This document shows, piece after piece, positions 31,693 through 40,770 of a DNA stretch of 64,000 nt (its first letter is position 1; every line of letters begins with the position of its first letter). A program made the position numbers and the translations under genes. The notes beneath the pieces are model-generated. The model ran no database searches. It worked only from the letters and a program-made list of their open reading frames with translations, and was not told the DNA's origin. Source of the stretch: Flaviflagellibacter deserti (GTDB lineage: Bacteria > Pseudomonadota > Alphaproteobacteria > Rhizobiales > Methylopilaceae). The stretch lies in the NCBI RefSeq assembly GCF_042652085.1, contig NZ_JBHSJF010000001.1:310001-374000 (forward strand), written 5' to 3'.

Positions 31693-33774
31693 CTAGCGGC
31701 CTTCGCGCGCCCAGGCGGCGGCGCTGGCGCCGATCAGAAGCAGCAGACCGAGCAGGCCGGCGAACATCGGGAAGATGTCGAGCCCCCGCACGACCTCGGC
31801 TTCCGGCTGGCGGACGCCGATCCAGTCCGAACCCTGCGCGCGCGCGCCGGCACGGACGGCGACGAGGCGGGGCAGTTCGATCGAGCCATCCTGCTCGGCG
31901 ATGCGGCGTACCGAACCGCCGGTCGCGTTCGCGATCGGCTGCAAGCGGTCGGGCGTCGAGGCGATTTCCTGGAATTCACGCGCATTCACCGGGCCGACAT
32001 TGGCGAGCGCCGTGAACGTACCGTCATCGGCGCGATGCAGGCCCATCTCGCCGGTTTCGAGAGTCGCGGTGAACAGGCCGGGCTCGGATTGATTGAGCGT
32101 CACTGTCCGAGTTGCGCCCGAGGGGAGGGTGAGCGTCACCGGCGATGCGTTGTCGGCCATGGTCTGGCGCTCGATGGTCAGCGCGCCCCCGCGTGCGTGC
32201 ATGCTGAGCGCCTCTTCCTCAAGGTCCGGTTCCTTCATCAGCCAATGCGCCATGCGACGCAGCAGATCGAGATGCGGGCCGCCGCCCTCGAAGCCGCGCG
32301 CCCATAGCCAGACATGATCCGAGAGGAACAGCGCGACGCGGCCTTCCTCCTCGCGTGACAGGATCAGCAGGGGATCGTCATTCGCACCGGACATCAGGGA
32401 CTGGCCGCCGCGCTGGCGGGTCTCGACCAGGCGGAAGAACTGGCTCCAGCTCGGCTCGGCGCCAGCCTCCTTCGCATCGCCCGGCAGATCGCGGGTCACG
32501 GGATGGCGTTTGCCGAGATCGGTGACATGAGGCTTGTAGGCCTGTTGCAGCACGCCGCCGAGCGGTTCGGCGGGCAGGACGTCGCCGAGCGGAGTCTCCG
32601 ACAGGCTGCCCGGTCCGGCATAATCGGGACCGGCCGCGACCAGCACCGCACCGCCCTCGCGGACATATTGCGCGATGTTGTCGAAGTAGAGCAGGGGAAG
32701 GATACCCTGACGCGCATAGCGGTCGAAGATGATCAGGTCGAAGTCCGAGATCTTCGTCACGAACAGTTCGCGCGTCGGGAAAGCGATCAGCGACAACTCG
32801 TTGATCGGCGTGCCGTCCTGCTTCTCGGGCGGGCGCAGGATGGTGAAGTGGACGAGGTCGACATTGGCGTCGGCCTTCAGCAGGTTGCGCCAGGTCCGCT
32901 CGCCGGAATGCGGCTCGCCGGAAACGAGAAGGACGCGCAGCTTTTCGCGCACGCCCTCGATCTGAAGCGCGGCGCGGTTGTTCGTCAGCGTCAGCTCGTT
33001 CTCAGCCGGAGCGGCCTCTATCTCGACGACGTTCGGGCCGGCATGGGTGATTGGCACCTCGACGGTGGTCTCGCGGCCGGGCACCACGATCAGTCGGGAA
33101 ATCTCCTCGCCGTCTCGGCGGGCGACGACGCCGATCGAACCGCGTAGCTCGATGCCGGTGTCCTCGACGCGGAAGCCGACCGTCTGCGTCTTGTCGACGA
33201 TGCCGAAGCGGGGTGTCTGGGTCAGGACGATGCGGCGGTCGCGCTCCGCCGGACGGCCGGTGAGGAGGCCGTGCACGGGCGCGTCGAAGCCGAGCGCGGC
33301 GACGTTCTCAGGCACGTCATGGACCACGCCATCGGTGATCATGATGGCGCCCGCGACCCGGTCCGGCGGGACGTCGGCCATGCCGGCGGAGAGTGCGCGG
33401 AAGAGTTCGGTGCCGTCGGAACCGGAACCCGGCCCGCCGCCCTCGATGACGCGGATCTCGGTGTTCGTCAGTGACTTGGCGCGTTCCTGAATAGCCGCGA
33501 GTGCCTCGGCGGAGCGCTGGTCGCGGCCGTCGAGATTCTGGCTCGGGCTCTTGTCGACGACGACGGCAAGGACGTTCGGCAGGCCTTCGCGCTCCTGACG
33601 GGTGATCGAGGGATTAGAGACCGCCAGCAACAGCAGCGCGATCGCAACGCCCCTGAGCGTCGCGCCGCGCGGCCGGAACCAGGCGAGCGCGATCAACGCG
33701 AGAAACGCTGCCACGCCGAGCGCGACCAGCGGCCAGAACGGGACGAGAGGCGAGAAGGACAGGTCGAAATTCAT
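31693..33774 (-). CDS. large membrane protein of the MoxR/DUF58/DUF4159 operon (glutamine-amidotransferase-like core)
   Basis: A 693-residue protein. Two N-terminal helices (about 11-33 and 38-54) are followed by a vWA-like region (VVVDKSPSQNLDGRD with a partial MIDAS), beta-rich domains, and a region around 350-470 resembling the type 1 glutamine-amidotransferase-like fold found in this family (DLIIFDRYAR ... GGAVLVAAGPDYAGPG). A further helix near the C-terminus (about 668-687) anchors the tail. Most of the protein should face the periplasm. It is the last gene of the operon, 10 nt after the DUF4159 gene. The function of the set is unknown. Confidence 0.85.
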   Translation of the reverse strand: MNFDLSFSPLVPFWPLVALGVAAFLALIALAWFRPRGATLRGVAIALLLLAVSNPSITRQEREGLPNVLAVVVDKSPSQNLDGRDQRSAEALAAIQERAKSLTNTEIRVIEGGGPGSGSDGTELFRALSAGMADVPPDRVAGAIMITDGVVHDVPENVAALGFDAPVHGLLTGRPAERDRRIVLTQTPRFGIVDKTQTVGFRVEDTGIELRGSIGVVARRDGEEISRLIVVPGRETTVEVPITHAGPNVVEIEAAPAENELTLTNNRAALQIEGVREKLRVLLVSGEPHSGERTWRNLLKADANVDLVHFTILRPPEKQDGTPINELSLIAFPTRELFVTKISDFDLIIFDRYARQGILPLLYFDNIAQYVREGGAVLVAAGPDYAGPGSLSETPLGDVLPAEPLGGVLQQAYKPHVTDLGKRHPVTRDLPGDAKEAGAEPSWSQFFRLVETRQRGGQSLMSGANDDPLLILSREEEGRVALFLSDHVWLWARGFEGGGPHLDLLRRMAHWLMKEPDLEEEALSMHARGGALTIERQTMADNASPVTLTLPSGATRTVTLNQSEPGLFTATLETGEMGLHRADDGTFTALANVGPVNAREFQEIASTPDRLQPIANATGGSVRRIAEQDGSIELPRLVAVRAGARAQGSDWIGVRQPEAEVVRGLDIFPMFAGLLGLLLLIGASAAAWAREGR

Positions 33775-33784
33775 CGCGCGGCCC

Positions 33785-36592
33785 TCACTGTCCCAGCCGT
33801 TCGAGCAGAGCGGGGATGTGCACCTGGTCGGCTTTGTAATTGCCGGTCAGGGCGTACATCACGATGTTGATGCCGGCCCGGTAGGCCATTTCGCGCTGGC
33901 GCGGATCGGATGGCACGGTCGGCAGCATGGGCTGGCCGCGCTCGTCGATCGCCCAGGCGCCGGCGAGGTCGTTCGAGGTGATCAGGATCGGCGAGACGCC
34001 GTCGCCGGAGCGCACGGGATCGGCCTCTCCGCTCTCGGTCTGTTCGGCGGTCGGCAGCGCCTCGACCCAGAGCGGGCCGGTGCGGTAGCGGCCCGGAAAG
34101 TCCGGCAGCAGATAGAAGCTCTTGGTCAGGACGTGATTGGCCGGAACCTGTTCGAGCTCGGGAATGTCGAGCCCGGCCAGGATGCGGCGGAGCGATTGGC
34201 TGCTTTCCGGCGCGGAGCCGGTCGCCGAATAGATCGCGTCGCGCGTGTCGAACAGGATCGTGCCCCCGCGCTTCATATAGGCATCGACGCGGGAAACGGC
34301 CTCCGATGACAGTGCCGGGGCATTGTCTCCGACCGGCCAGTAGATCAGCGGATAGAACGCCATCTCGTCGCGCGCCGGATCCACGCCGATCGGATCGCCC
34401 GGCTCGAAGGCGGTGCGCTGGGAGAGCTGCAGGCTCAGCCCGCGAAGTCCGGCTTCACTGGTCTCGTCGATCGTCCGGTCGCCGGTGATGATGTAGGCGA
34501 GGCTCGTGCGGAGCGCGGCCTGGAGGTCCTTCTGGCTGACATCCTGCGCCGAGGCCGGGGGCGGGGCGGCTACGAAGGCCAGCGCGAGCAGAATACCGGC
34601 GACCGCGCCGCGGCGGCGGATGCGCTGGAGGCTGCCCGACAGGATCAGGACGAGGAGCGTGTCGACGAGGAAGGCGATCAGCGCGCCGACCAGAAGCCAG
34701 GGCGCGAGCCGGGTCGGCTCGACATTCGCGTAGCCGCGCACGGAAGCGGTGATGCCATTGAGGTCGAGACGCGCCAGTTTCGCGTCGGGCGCCAGCGCGT
34801 TGACCGCGACGAAGCCGTCCGGCGGGCCGTAGATGCCCGGAGGATGCGTGGCGTCGGCAGCGGCGAGGCCCGTGGCCGGAACCGGCTGTGCGGTCGGCGG
34901 CGGTGCGCGGAAGGCCCCCGAGCCGTCGAGGGTGCGTGTCGGGGACAGCGAGGGAGTTTCGGGCGCGGGTGCGTTGGAGGCTGCGGCGGCGCCTGCTTCG
35001 GTCGTGCGTGGCGCCTCGCCCGCGAGCGCAACGGTGCGGCGGAGCATTTCGACGAACAGGCCGGAGATCGGCAGGTTCGACCACACCGTGTCGGCCGTCA
35101 CATGGAACAGGACGAGCAGGCCCTGGCCGTCGTGGCGGGCGGTGACGAGCGGCGTGCCGTCGCCGAGCACCGCCCAAGTGCGGCTCGCGAGATCCGGGTC
35201 GGGTTCGGCGAGAACCTGTCGGTTGACCACCACGTCTTCGGTCACGGGCAGGCCGGCGAACGGGCTTTCCGGCGGGAACTGGCCGAGCGGCTGGGGGGTC
35301 GACCATGCGAGTGCGCCGCCGAGCACACGGCCGCCGCGACGCAGCCGAACCGGGACGAGGTCGTCGCCTTCGGCAGCGGCAAGGCGCGTTCCGGCGAAGC
35401 GGAGAAGCATGCCGCCGTTCTGCACCCAGGTCGTGAGCGCATCCTTGGCGTGCGGCGTCAAAGTGCCGACATCGGCGAGCGCGATCACCGGCACGCCGTC
35501 CTCGATGAAGCGCTGGATCGAATCCGACGGCGAGCCGCCGGATGAATTGCGGACGTCGGCGAAGGGTTCGAGTGCGCGACTGAGATAATAGACCGGGGAG
35601 AGCAGAGGCTGCGCGGTGTCCGACGTCGCGCCCGAGACGATGCCGACCGCGCGGCGGCGCCAGCGTTCGTCGAGAAGCTGCACGCCGCCGGCCGAGCGGC
35701 CATCGGTCAGCTCGATACGGGCGACTTCGTTGCGGAGCTCCAGAGGCATTTCGAGCCGCGCCTTCGTTTCGGTTTCGTTCGCGCCCAAGGTGTACCGAGT
35801 CTCGCCGAGCGGCCGTCCGCGAAGGTCGAAGGCGCGGACAAGACCTGTTTCGCCCGTACCCGTCTCGGCGCGAAGCACGCGTGCGGTCAGTGCGTCCGGG
35901 GCATTGTCCGCGGCGGCGAGGGCGCGAGCACTGTTCTGCGGAACGTGGACGGCGAGGCGGCTGTCATTGCCGAGCTTTGATAGCGGGTCGGCGAAGCCCC
36001 GCCCGTTGCCCGTTTCAAGCCCGTCCGAGAGCCAGGTGACGTCGCTGCCCGCATGATCCGCCACGAAACGCGAGATCGCGGGAAGATGCGAGGTGCGGTC
36101 GCGGGTGAAGGGCTGCGGCGTGATCAGCTTCAGGGCATCGCGCGCCTGCGAGGCCGTTCCGACTACGATATCGGCCGGCTCGCCGCTGAGACCGAGCAGG
36201 GCAACCGGTCGGTCCGCGGTCTCGGCCGCGGTGAGTTCGGCTTCAGCGGTTGCGATCCGCGCTTCCCAATCGGGAGCGGCCGGCCAGCCGTCGTCTACGA
36301 GCAACAGGAGCGGTCCGGAGCCCGGCGCGGCGGTCGATGCCGGGTTCAGGATCGGCCCGGCGAGGAACAAGATGATCAGCGCGGCCAGACCGAGCCGCAG
36401 CGCCACCAGCCACCATGGCGTCCGGGCAGCCGTCTCCTCGGTTGGCACGATGTCGAGCAGGAGCCGGAGCGGCGGGAAATCGACCTTGCGCGGCCTTGGC
36501 GGCACGAGGCGCAGCAGCCAATAGAGCGCCGGCAGCCCCAGCAGCGCGGTCAGCATCCAGGGACTGAGGAAGGCAAGGCCGAGCGCGCTCAT
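33785..36592 (-). CDS. DUF4159-domain protein with N-terminal BatA-type membrane region
   Basis: A 935-residue protein. The N-terminus (LAFLSPWMLTALLGLPALYWLLRLVPPRPRKVDFPPLRLLL) is the BatA/TIGR02226-type pair of helices, with a third helix at about 60-78. A long beta-rich periplasmic part follows, then two hydrophobic spans (about 625-648 and 662-682), and finally the DUF4159 domain (about 700-935) with IYWPVGD, RGGTILFDTRD and YRAGINIVMYALTGNYKADQVHIP. Its ATG overlaps the DUF58 stop codon by ATGA. Together with MoxR and DUF58 it resembles Bat-type envelope systems. Confidence 0.9.
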   Translation of the reverse strand: MSALGLAFLSPWMLTALLGLPALYWLLRLVPPRPRKVDFPPLRLLLDIVPTEETAARTPWWLVALRLGLAALIILFLAGPILNPASTAAPGSGPLLLLVDDGWPAAPDWEARIATAEAELTAAETADRPVALLGLSGEPADIVVGTASQARDALKLITPQPFTRDRTSHLPAISRFVADHAGSDVTWLSDGLETGNGRGFADPLSKLGNDSRLAVHVPQNSARALAAADNAPDALTARVLRAETGTGETGLVRAFDLRGRPLGETRYTLGANETETKARLEMPLELRNEVARIELTDGRSAGGVQLLDERWRRRAVGIVSGATSDTAQPLLSPVYYLSRALEPFADVRNSSGGSPSDSIQRFIEDGVPVIALADVGTLTPHAKDALTTWVQNGGMLLRFAGTRLAAAEGDDLVPVRLRRGGRVLGGALAWSTPQPLGQFPPESPFAGLPVTEDVVVNRQVLAEPDPDLASRTWAVLGDGTPLVTARHDGQGLLVLFHVTADTVWSNLPISGLFVEMLRRTVALAGEAPRTTEAGAAAASNAPAPETPSLSPTRTLDGSGAFRAPPPTAQPVPATGLAAADATHPPGIYGPPDGFVAVNALAPDAKLARLDLNGITASVRGYANVEPTRLAPWLLVGALIAFLVDTLLVLILSGSLQRIRRRGAVAGILLALAFVAAPPPASAQDVSQKDLQAALRTSLAYIITGDRTIDETSEAGLRGLSLQLSQRTAFEPGDPIGVDPARDEMAFYPLIYWPVGDNAPALSSEAVSRVDAYMKRGGTILFDTRDAIYSATGSAPESSQSLRRILAGLDIPELEQVPANHVLTKSFYLLPDFPGRYRTGPLWVEALPTAEQTESGEADPVRSGDGVSPILITSNDLAGAWAIDERGQPMLPTVPSDPRQREMAYRAGINIVMYALTGNYKADQVHIPALLERLGQ

Positions 36593-37503
36593 CCGGTCAG
36601 GCCTTCTGGTCGCTCGGCAAGCCGGGCGTGGAGAGCGAGGAGAGCTTCGGAGGCGCCGCGATCGGTCCGGTGCAGGGCGATCGACCAGCCGATCGGAGTG
36701 GCCAGATCCCTCAGCGAGTCACGGTGCAACGCGAGGCGGCGGGTATAGTCGGCGCGGAGATCCTGGGCGCGACCAAACGTGAATTTGCCGGCGCCCTCGG
36801 GCTCGATGAACTCCGTGCGGCCGGAGAAGGGGAAGGTTTCTTCGACAGGATCGGAGATCGCCATCAGGTGGCCGCGCGCGCCACGGCCGGCAATGCCGTT
36901 GACCGCCTGGACGATCTCATCGACCGGTTCGAGGAAGTCGCCGATCAGCACTGCTTCCGAGAGAGGGGACAAAGCCGCCGGGCGTGGCAGGCCCTCGTCG
37001 GCTCCGGCATGGATCAGGGTTTCGGCCAGGATATCGACCGCGCGCCGGCTCGACGTCGGTGCGCCGAGGCCGAGCAAACCCACTCGTTCGCCGCCGCGCA
37101 CGAGGATGTCGGCCAGAGCGAGCGCCAGGATAACCGCGCGCTCGACTTTCGAATCCTGCGCGAGGTTCGACTTGAAGTTCATCGAGCGCGAGCGGTCGAT
37201 CCAGATCCAGACCGTGTGCGCTGCTTCCCATTCCTGTTCGCGGACATAGAGATGATCGCCGCGTGCGGATCGGCGCCAATCGACCCGGCTTGCGGACTCG
37301 CCCGAGGCAAACCGCCGAAATTGCCAGAAATTCTCGCCCGTGCCGGAACGCCGGCGTCCATGGAGGCCGTGGATGACGGTGGCGGATGTGCGTCTTGCCG
37401 CTACAACCAGTCTCGGCATCGCGGCGGCCAGTTCCAGCGCTCCGCCCCGGTGGCGCGGACCAATTCCGGTTTCAGTCGGGTCGAGCGTCCGGACTTGGAC
37501 CAT
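36589..37503 (-). CDS. DUF58-domain protein
   Basis: A 304-residue cytoplasmic protein with the DUF58 core: SGTGENFWQFRRFASGESASRVDWRRSARGDHLYVREQEWE, followed by a von Willebrand A-like strand WIWIDRSRSM with MIDAS-type DxSxS. Membrane helices, common in other DUF58 proteins, are absent. Such proteins are regularly encoded directly after MoxR ATPases, which are thought to remodel them. It lies 8 nt from the moxR stop and overlaps the next gene. Confidence 0.92.
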   Translation of the reverse strand: MVQVRTLDPTETGIGPRHRGGALELAAAMPRLVVAARRTSATVIHGLHGRRRSGTGENFWQFRRFASGESASRVDWRRSARGDHLYVREQEWEAAHTVWIWIDRSRSMNFKSNLAQDSKVERAVILALALADILVRGGERVGLLGLGAPTSSRRAVDILAETLIHAGADEGLPRPAALSPLSEAVLIGDFLEPVDEIVQAVNGIAGRGARGHLMAISDPVEETFPFSGRTEFIEPEGAGKFTFGRAQDLRADYTRRLALHRDSLRDLATPIGWSIALHRTDRGASEALLALHARLAERPEGLTG

Positions 37504-37511
37504 CCCGCTCC

Positions 37512-38516
37512 TCAGACGAGCTTCGCCGTTAGGCGTTTGACGACGTCGGGGATCGTCTGCCCCTCGGCGCGCGCGGCGAAGGTGAGCGCCATCCTGTGCT
37601 TGAGAACGGGCTCCGCGAGATCAATCACGTCATCGACAGATGGAGCAAAGCGTCCTTCGAGCAAGGCCCGGGCACGAACCGCGAGCATCAGCGACTGGCT
37701 GGCGCGCGGGCCGGGACCCCAGGCGATCAGGGGCGCGATGGCCGGATCGGCGGTTTCCGGACGGGCCGAACGAACGAGATCGAGGATCGCGTCGACCACG
37801 CTGTCGCCGACCGGAAGGCGGCGGATCAGCCGCTGGGCGGCAAGAAGGTCGTCCGCGGTCATGACGGTACGCGGCTTCACTTCGTCGGCGCCCGTGGTCT
37901 CCAGCAGAATGCGGCGTTCCTCGGCGCGGCCGGGATAGGCCACGTCGATCTGCATCAGGAAGCGGTCGAGCTGCGCCTCGGGCAGGGGATAGGTGCCTTC
38001 CTGCTCCAGCGGGTTCTGCGTCGCCAGCACGTGGAAAGGAGCCGGCAGGTCGTAGCGCGCGCCGGCCACCGTGACGTGGTGTTCCTGCATCGCCTGCAGC
38101 AGCGCCGACTGGGTGCGCGGGCTGGCGCGGTTGATCTCGTCGGCCATCAGGAGCTGGGCGAAGATCGGGCCACGGATGAAGCGGAACGCACGCGCTCCGC
38201 CCTGGCCTTCTTCAAGGACTTCCGAACCGAGAATGTCGGAGGGCATCAAGTCCGGGGTGAACTGAACGCGGCGGGCATCCATGCCGAGCACGGTGCCCAT
38301 CGCCTCGACCAGTTTCGTCTTGGCAAGGCCCGGAACGCCCACGAGCAGCGCGTGGCTTCCGCAGAGTACCGTCAGGAGCGCCCGTTCGACCACGGTCTCC
38401 TGACCGAAAATGATCTCGCCAAGGGCGGCTTTGGCGGCCGTGACGTTGTCGATCATGCCTTCCGCAGAGCGGAGGATCATGGCGTCCAGGGATTCGGCTT
38501 CGGCGGTTGGGCTCAT
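37512..38516 (-). CDS. MoxR-family AAA+ ATPase
   Basis: A 334-residue ATPase. Walker A is GVPGLAKT (60-67), Walker B LLMADEINRASPRTQSALLQAMQE, sensor 1 LATQNPLEQEGTYPLPEAQLDRFL, with an arginine finger region behind. These are the diagnostic MoxR motifs. The ATG at 38516 is chosen because GAGGAGG lies four nt upstream; a start at 38576 would add 20 residues. It heads the operon MoxR-DUF58-DUF4159-membrane protein and is divergent from the DUF6111 gene. MoxR proteins act as chaperone-like partners of vWA proteins. Confidence 0.94.
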   Translation of the reverse strand: MSPTAEAESLDAMILRSAEGMIDNVTAAKAALGEIIFGQETVVERALLTVLCGSHALLVGVPGLAKTKLVEAMGTVLGMDARRVQFTPDLMPSDILGSEVLEEGQGGARAFRFIRGPIFAQLLMADEINRASPRTQSALLQAMQEHHVTVAGARYDLPAPFHVLATQNPLEQEGTYPLPEAQLDRFLMQIDVAYPGRAEERRILLETTGADEVKPRTVMTADDLLAAQRLIRRLPVGDSVVDAILDLVRSARPETADPAIAPLIAWGPGPRASQSLMLAVRARALLEGRFAPSVDDVIDLAEPVLKHRMALTFAARAEGQTIPDVVKRLTAKLV

Positions 38517-38720
38517 CGGGCCTCCTCGATGCAGTTTACGCAACATCCACGCCATGAGTGCCCGTCTGGCTTGCATGGCTCATGTACGTTGAGAGTATGG
38601 TGCCGGGTCGAAAAGGGCGAGAGCGTGACGCCCATACATTCCGTCAACGTGGCTGTGGCAGGATGATGAAACGCCCGGTCTCGTCTCCGGAGAGTGAATT
38701 CAAAACGGGCAATTAGCCGA

Positions 38721-38999
38721 ATGATCCGCCTCGTCATCCCAAGCATCCTGCTCTTTTCACTGCCCTTTGCTGTCTATTATGTGTGGCTGAAGCTTGAGCA
38801 GCGCCGACACCCTGAGACGACCTGGGCTGTCACAAATCTCCTGTGGGCAGCAGTCGTGGGTGCGGCGCTTTCACTCGGGGGCTTCGTCTTCTTCGTCGAC
38901 CCTACCGGCGCGCCGCCTGATTCCATCTATGTCCCGCCCCGCTACGAGGACGGCGTTCTGGTGCCTGGCCATTTCGAGCCGCGTCACAAGGCGAAATGA
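38721..38999 (+). CDS. DUF6111-family small membrane protein
   Basis: A 92-residue protein with two helices (about 2-23 and 38-60: MIRLVIPSILLFSLPFAVYYVWLKL and VTNLLWAAVVGAALSLGGFVFF) and a C-terminal hydrophilic tail (PPDSIYVPPRYEDGVLVPGHFEPR). This combination is that of the Hyphomicrobiales DUF6111 family, usually encoded directly before cca, as here. Its stop overlaps the cca start by ATGA, so the two are translationally coupled. Function unknown. Confidence 0.85.
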   Translation: MIRLVIPSILLFSLPFAVYYVWLKLEQRRHPETTWAVTNLLWAAVVGAALSLGGFVFFVDPTGAPPDSIYVPPRYEDGVLVPGHFEPRHKAK

Positions 39000-40207
39000 T
39001 GGGCGCCATCCGGCAAGTCCTCGCGGAGCGCCATCTCGCCAGGCTGTTCGAGGCGCTGGACGGGCAGGGTGAGGAAATCCGCATCGCGGGGGGAGCCGTG
39101 CGCGACGCGCTGCTCGGCACCGTTCCGGACGAGATCGACCTTGCCACGACCGCGCTTCCGGACGAGATCGTCCGCCGCGCCGAGGCGGCTGGGCTCAAAC
39201 CGGTGCCGACCGGCATCGAGCACGGCACGGTCACGGTGGTTGTCGACGGACGCCCGTTCGAGGTGACGACGTTGCGCCGCGACGTCGAGACCGACGGCCG
39301 CCATGCGGTGGTCGCGTTCGGCCGGGATTGGGAAGAGGACGCCAAAAGGCGCGATTTCACCATCAACGGCCTGTTCCTCGACCGCGAGGGTCAGGTTCAT
39401 GACTTCATAGGTGGCAAGTCCGACATCGAGGCGCGCCGTATCCGCTTCATCGGCGACGCCACCACCCGCATTCGCGAGGATTATCTTCGCATCCTGCGCT
39501 TCTTCCGCTTCTTCGCCCGATACGCGGACGGCGATCCCGACGAGGAGGCGCTTCACGCCGCGATCGCCGAGCGCGAAGGTCTGCTCAACCTGTCCCGTGA
39601 GCGGATTCGTGTCGAACTCCTGAAGACACTCGCGGCCCGGCGAGCCGCGGACGCATTTGACATCTTGTCCGAGACCGGCCTGTTCGGTCTGGTCACCGGC
39701 GGAATTGCGCGTCTGTCGCGGTTGCGCCGCCTGTGGGAGCTTGAGCAGATTCTTGGCCGACGGCCAGACCCGGTTCTCAGGCTCGCCGCTGTTGGATTGT
39801 TCGTAGAGGACGATGCGGAGCGGCTGCGCGAAAGGCTGAGATTGTCGAACGAGGAGGCTGGCAGGCTGCGTGCATTGGCCGGACCGCCGTTCGATGCCAG
39901 CGGCGAGGCGTCATCGAAAGTCCTGCTCTACCGGCTCGGCGCACCGACATATGACGGCAGGGTCATGCTCGGCTGGATCGATGCCGGGGCTTCGCCGATG
40001 GATTTCGCCTGGCGCGATCGTCTCACGCTGCCGGAGCGCTGGACCGCGCCGCGCTTTCCGATCGGTGGAACCGACCTTTCGAGGTGGGGCGTCGATAAGG
40101 GACCGGAAATGGGCAGTCTCTTGAAAGCGCTCGAGGAACGCTGGATTGCAGCCGGTTTCCCGGACGATATGGATTTCGGCGCCGAACTCGCGCGGATCAG
40201 AGGCTGA
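38996..40207 (+). CDS. cca: CCA tRNA nucleotidyltransferase / poly(A) polymerase family protein
   Basis: A 403-residue class II nucleotidyltransferase. The head domain has GGAVRDALLGTVPDEIDLATTALPDEI with the catalytic DxD, then VTTLRRDVETDGRHAVVAFGRDWEEDAKRRDFTINGLF and IREDYLRILRFFRFFARY, the A/B/C motifs of the CCA/PAP family. It adds or repairs the 3' CCA of tRNAs. It is coupled to the DUF6111 gene (ATGA). A second methionine directly follows at 38999. Confidence 0.95.
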   Translation: MMGAIRQVLAERHLARLFEALDGQGEEIRIAGGAVRDALLGTVPDEIDLATTALPDEIVRRAEAAGLKPVPTGIEHGTVTVVVDGRPFEVTTLRRDVETDGRHAVVAFGRDWEEDAKRRDFTINGLFLDREGQVHDFIGGKSDIEARRIRFIGDATTRIREDYLRILRFFRFFARYADGDPDEEALHAAIAEREGLLNLSRERIRVELLKTLAARRAADAFDILSETGLFGLVTGGIARLSRLRRLWELEQILGRRPDPVLRLAAVGLFVEDDAERLRERLRLSNEEAGRLRALAGPPFDASGEASSKVLLYRLGAPTYDGRVMLGWIDAGASPMDFAWRDRLTLPERWTAPRFPIGGTDLSRWGVDKGPEMGSLLKALEERWIAAGFPDDMDFGAELARIRG

Positions 40208-40265
40208 CAGCGAAGCGGGCAGACACCACATCCAGGTCTCGATTTCCCGGAGAGGTGGCGCATCG

Positions 40266-40766
40266 ATGATGAAGCCCGCTTTGATCGCCGCCATCCTGCT
40301 GGCGGCATCGGTTCCCGCTCATGCCGACGTACGGGTCAGCTTCTCCGACCCGTCCAAGTTCAGCGATGCCAGCTATATCGACCGCCGGACGCCGAAGACC
40401 GGGAGCGGCGCGCTCCGTCAGATCGAGGCCTATCTGGTTCGCCTCGGCGATCAATATCTCGCGCCAGGGCAGCGGGCCGAGATCGAGATTCTGAATGTCG
40501 ACCTCGCCGGAGAATACCGCCCATGGCTGCGCGGTGGCTTCGACGACGTCAGGATCGTCGACGACATCACGCCGCCGAGCATCAAGGTCCGTTATCGCCT
40601 GCTGGAACGCGGACGGGTGGTGCTGGCGGGTGAGGAACGCGTCACCGACATGAATTATCTCTGGGGCGGATACCGCTCTTCATCGGACAGCCTGTCCCAC
40701 GAGAAGACCATGCTCCGGACCTGGTTCCGCAAGCGCTTCCTCAATCGCATACCGCCGCGCGCCTGA
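40266..40766 (+). CDS. DUF3016-family secreted protein
   Basis: A 166-residue protein with a signal peptide (MMKPALIAAILLAASVPAHA) and a mature domain beginning DVRVSFSDPSKFSDA, followed by QIEAYLVRLGDQYLAPGQRAEIEILNVDLAGEYRPW and a C-terminal RTWFRKRFL. This is the DUF3016 pattern, a periplasmic beta-sandwich of unknown function. The ATG at 40266 (or 40269) is chosen because the signal peptide begins there. It converges with hemF with a 4-nt gap. Confidence 0.85.
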   Translation: MMKPALIAAILLAASVPAHADVRVSFSDPSKFSDASYIDRRTPKTGSGALRQIEAYLVRLGDQYLAPGQRAEIEILNVDLAGEYRPWLRGGFDDVRIVDDITPPSIKVRYRLLERGRVVLAGEERVTDMNYLWGGYRSSSDSLSHEKTMLRTWFRKRFLNRIPPRA

Positions 40767-40770
40767 TTTT

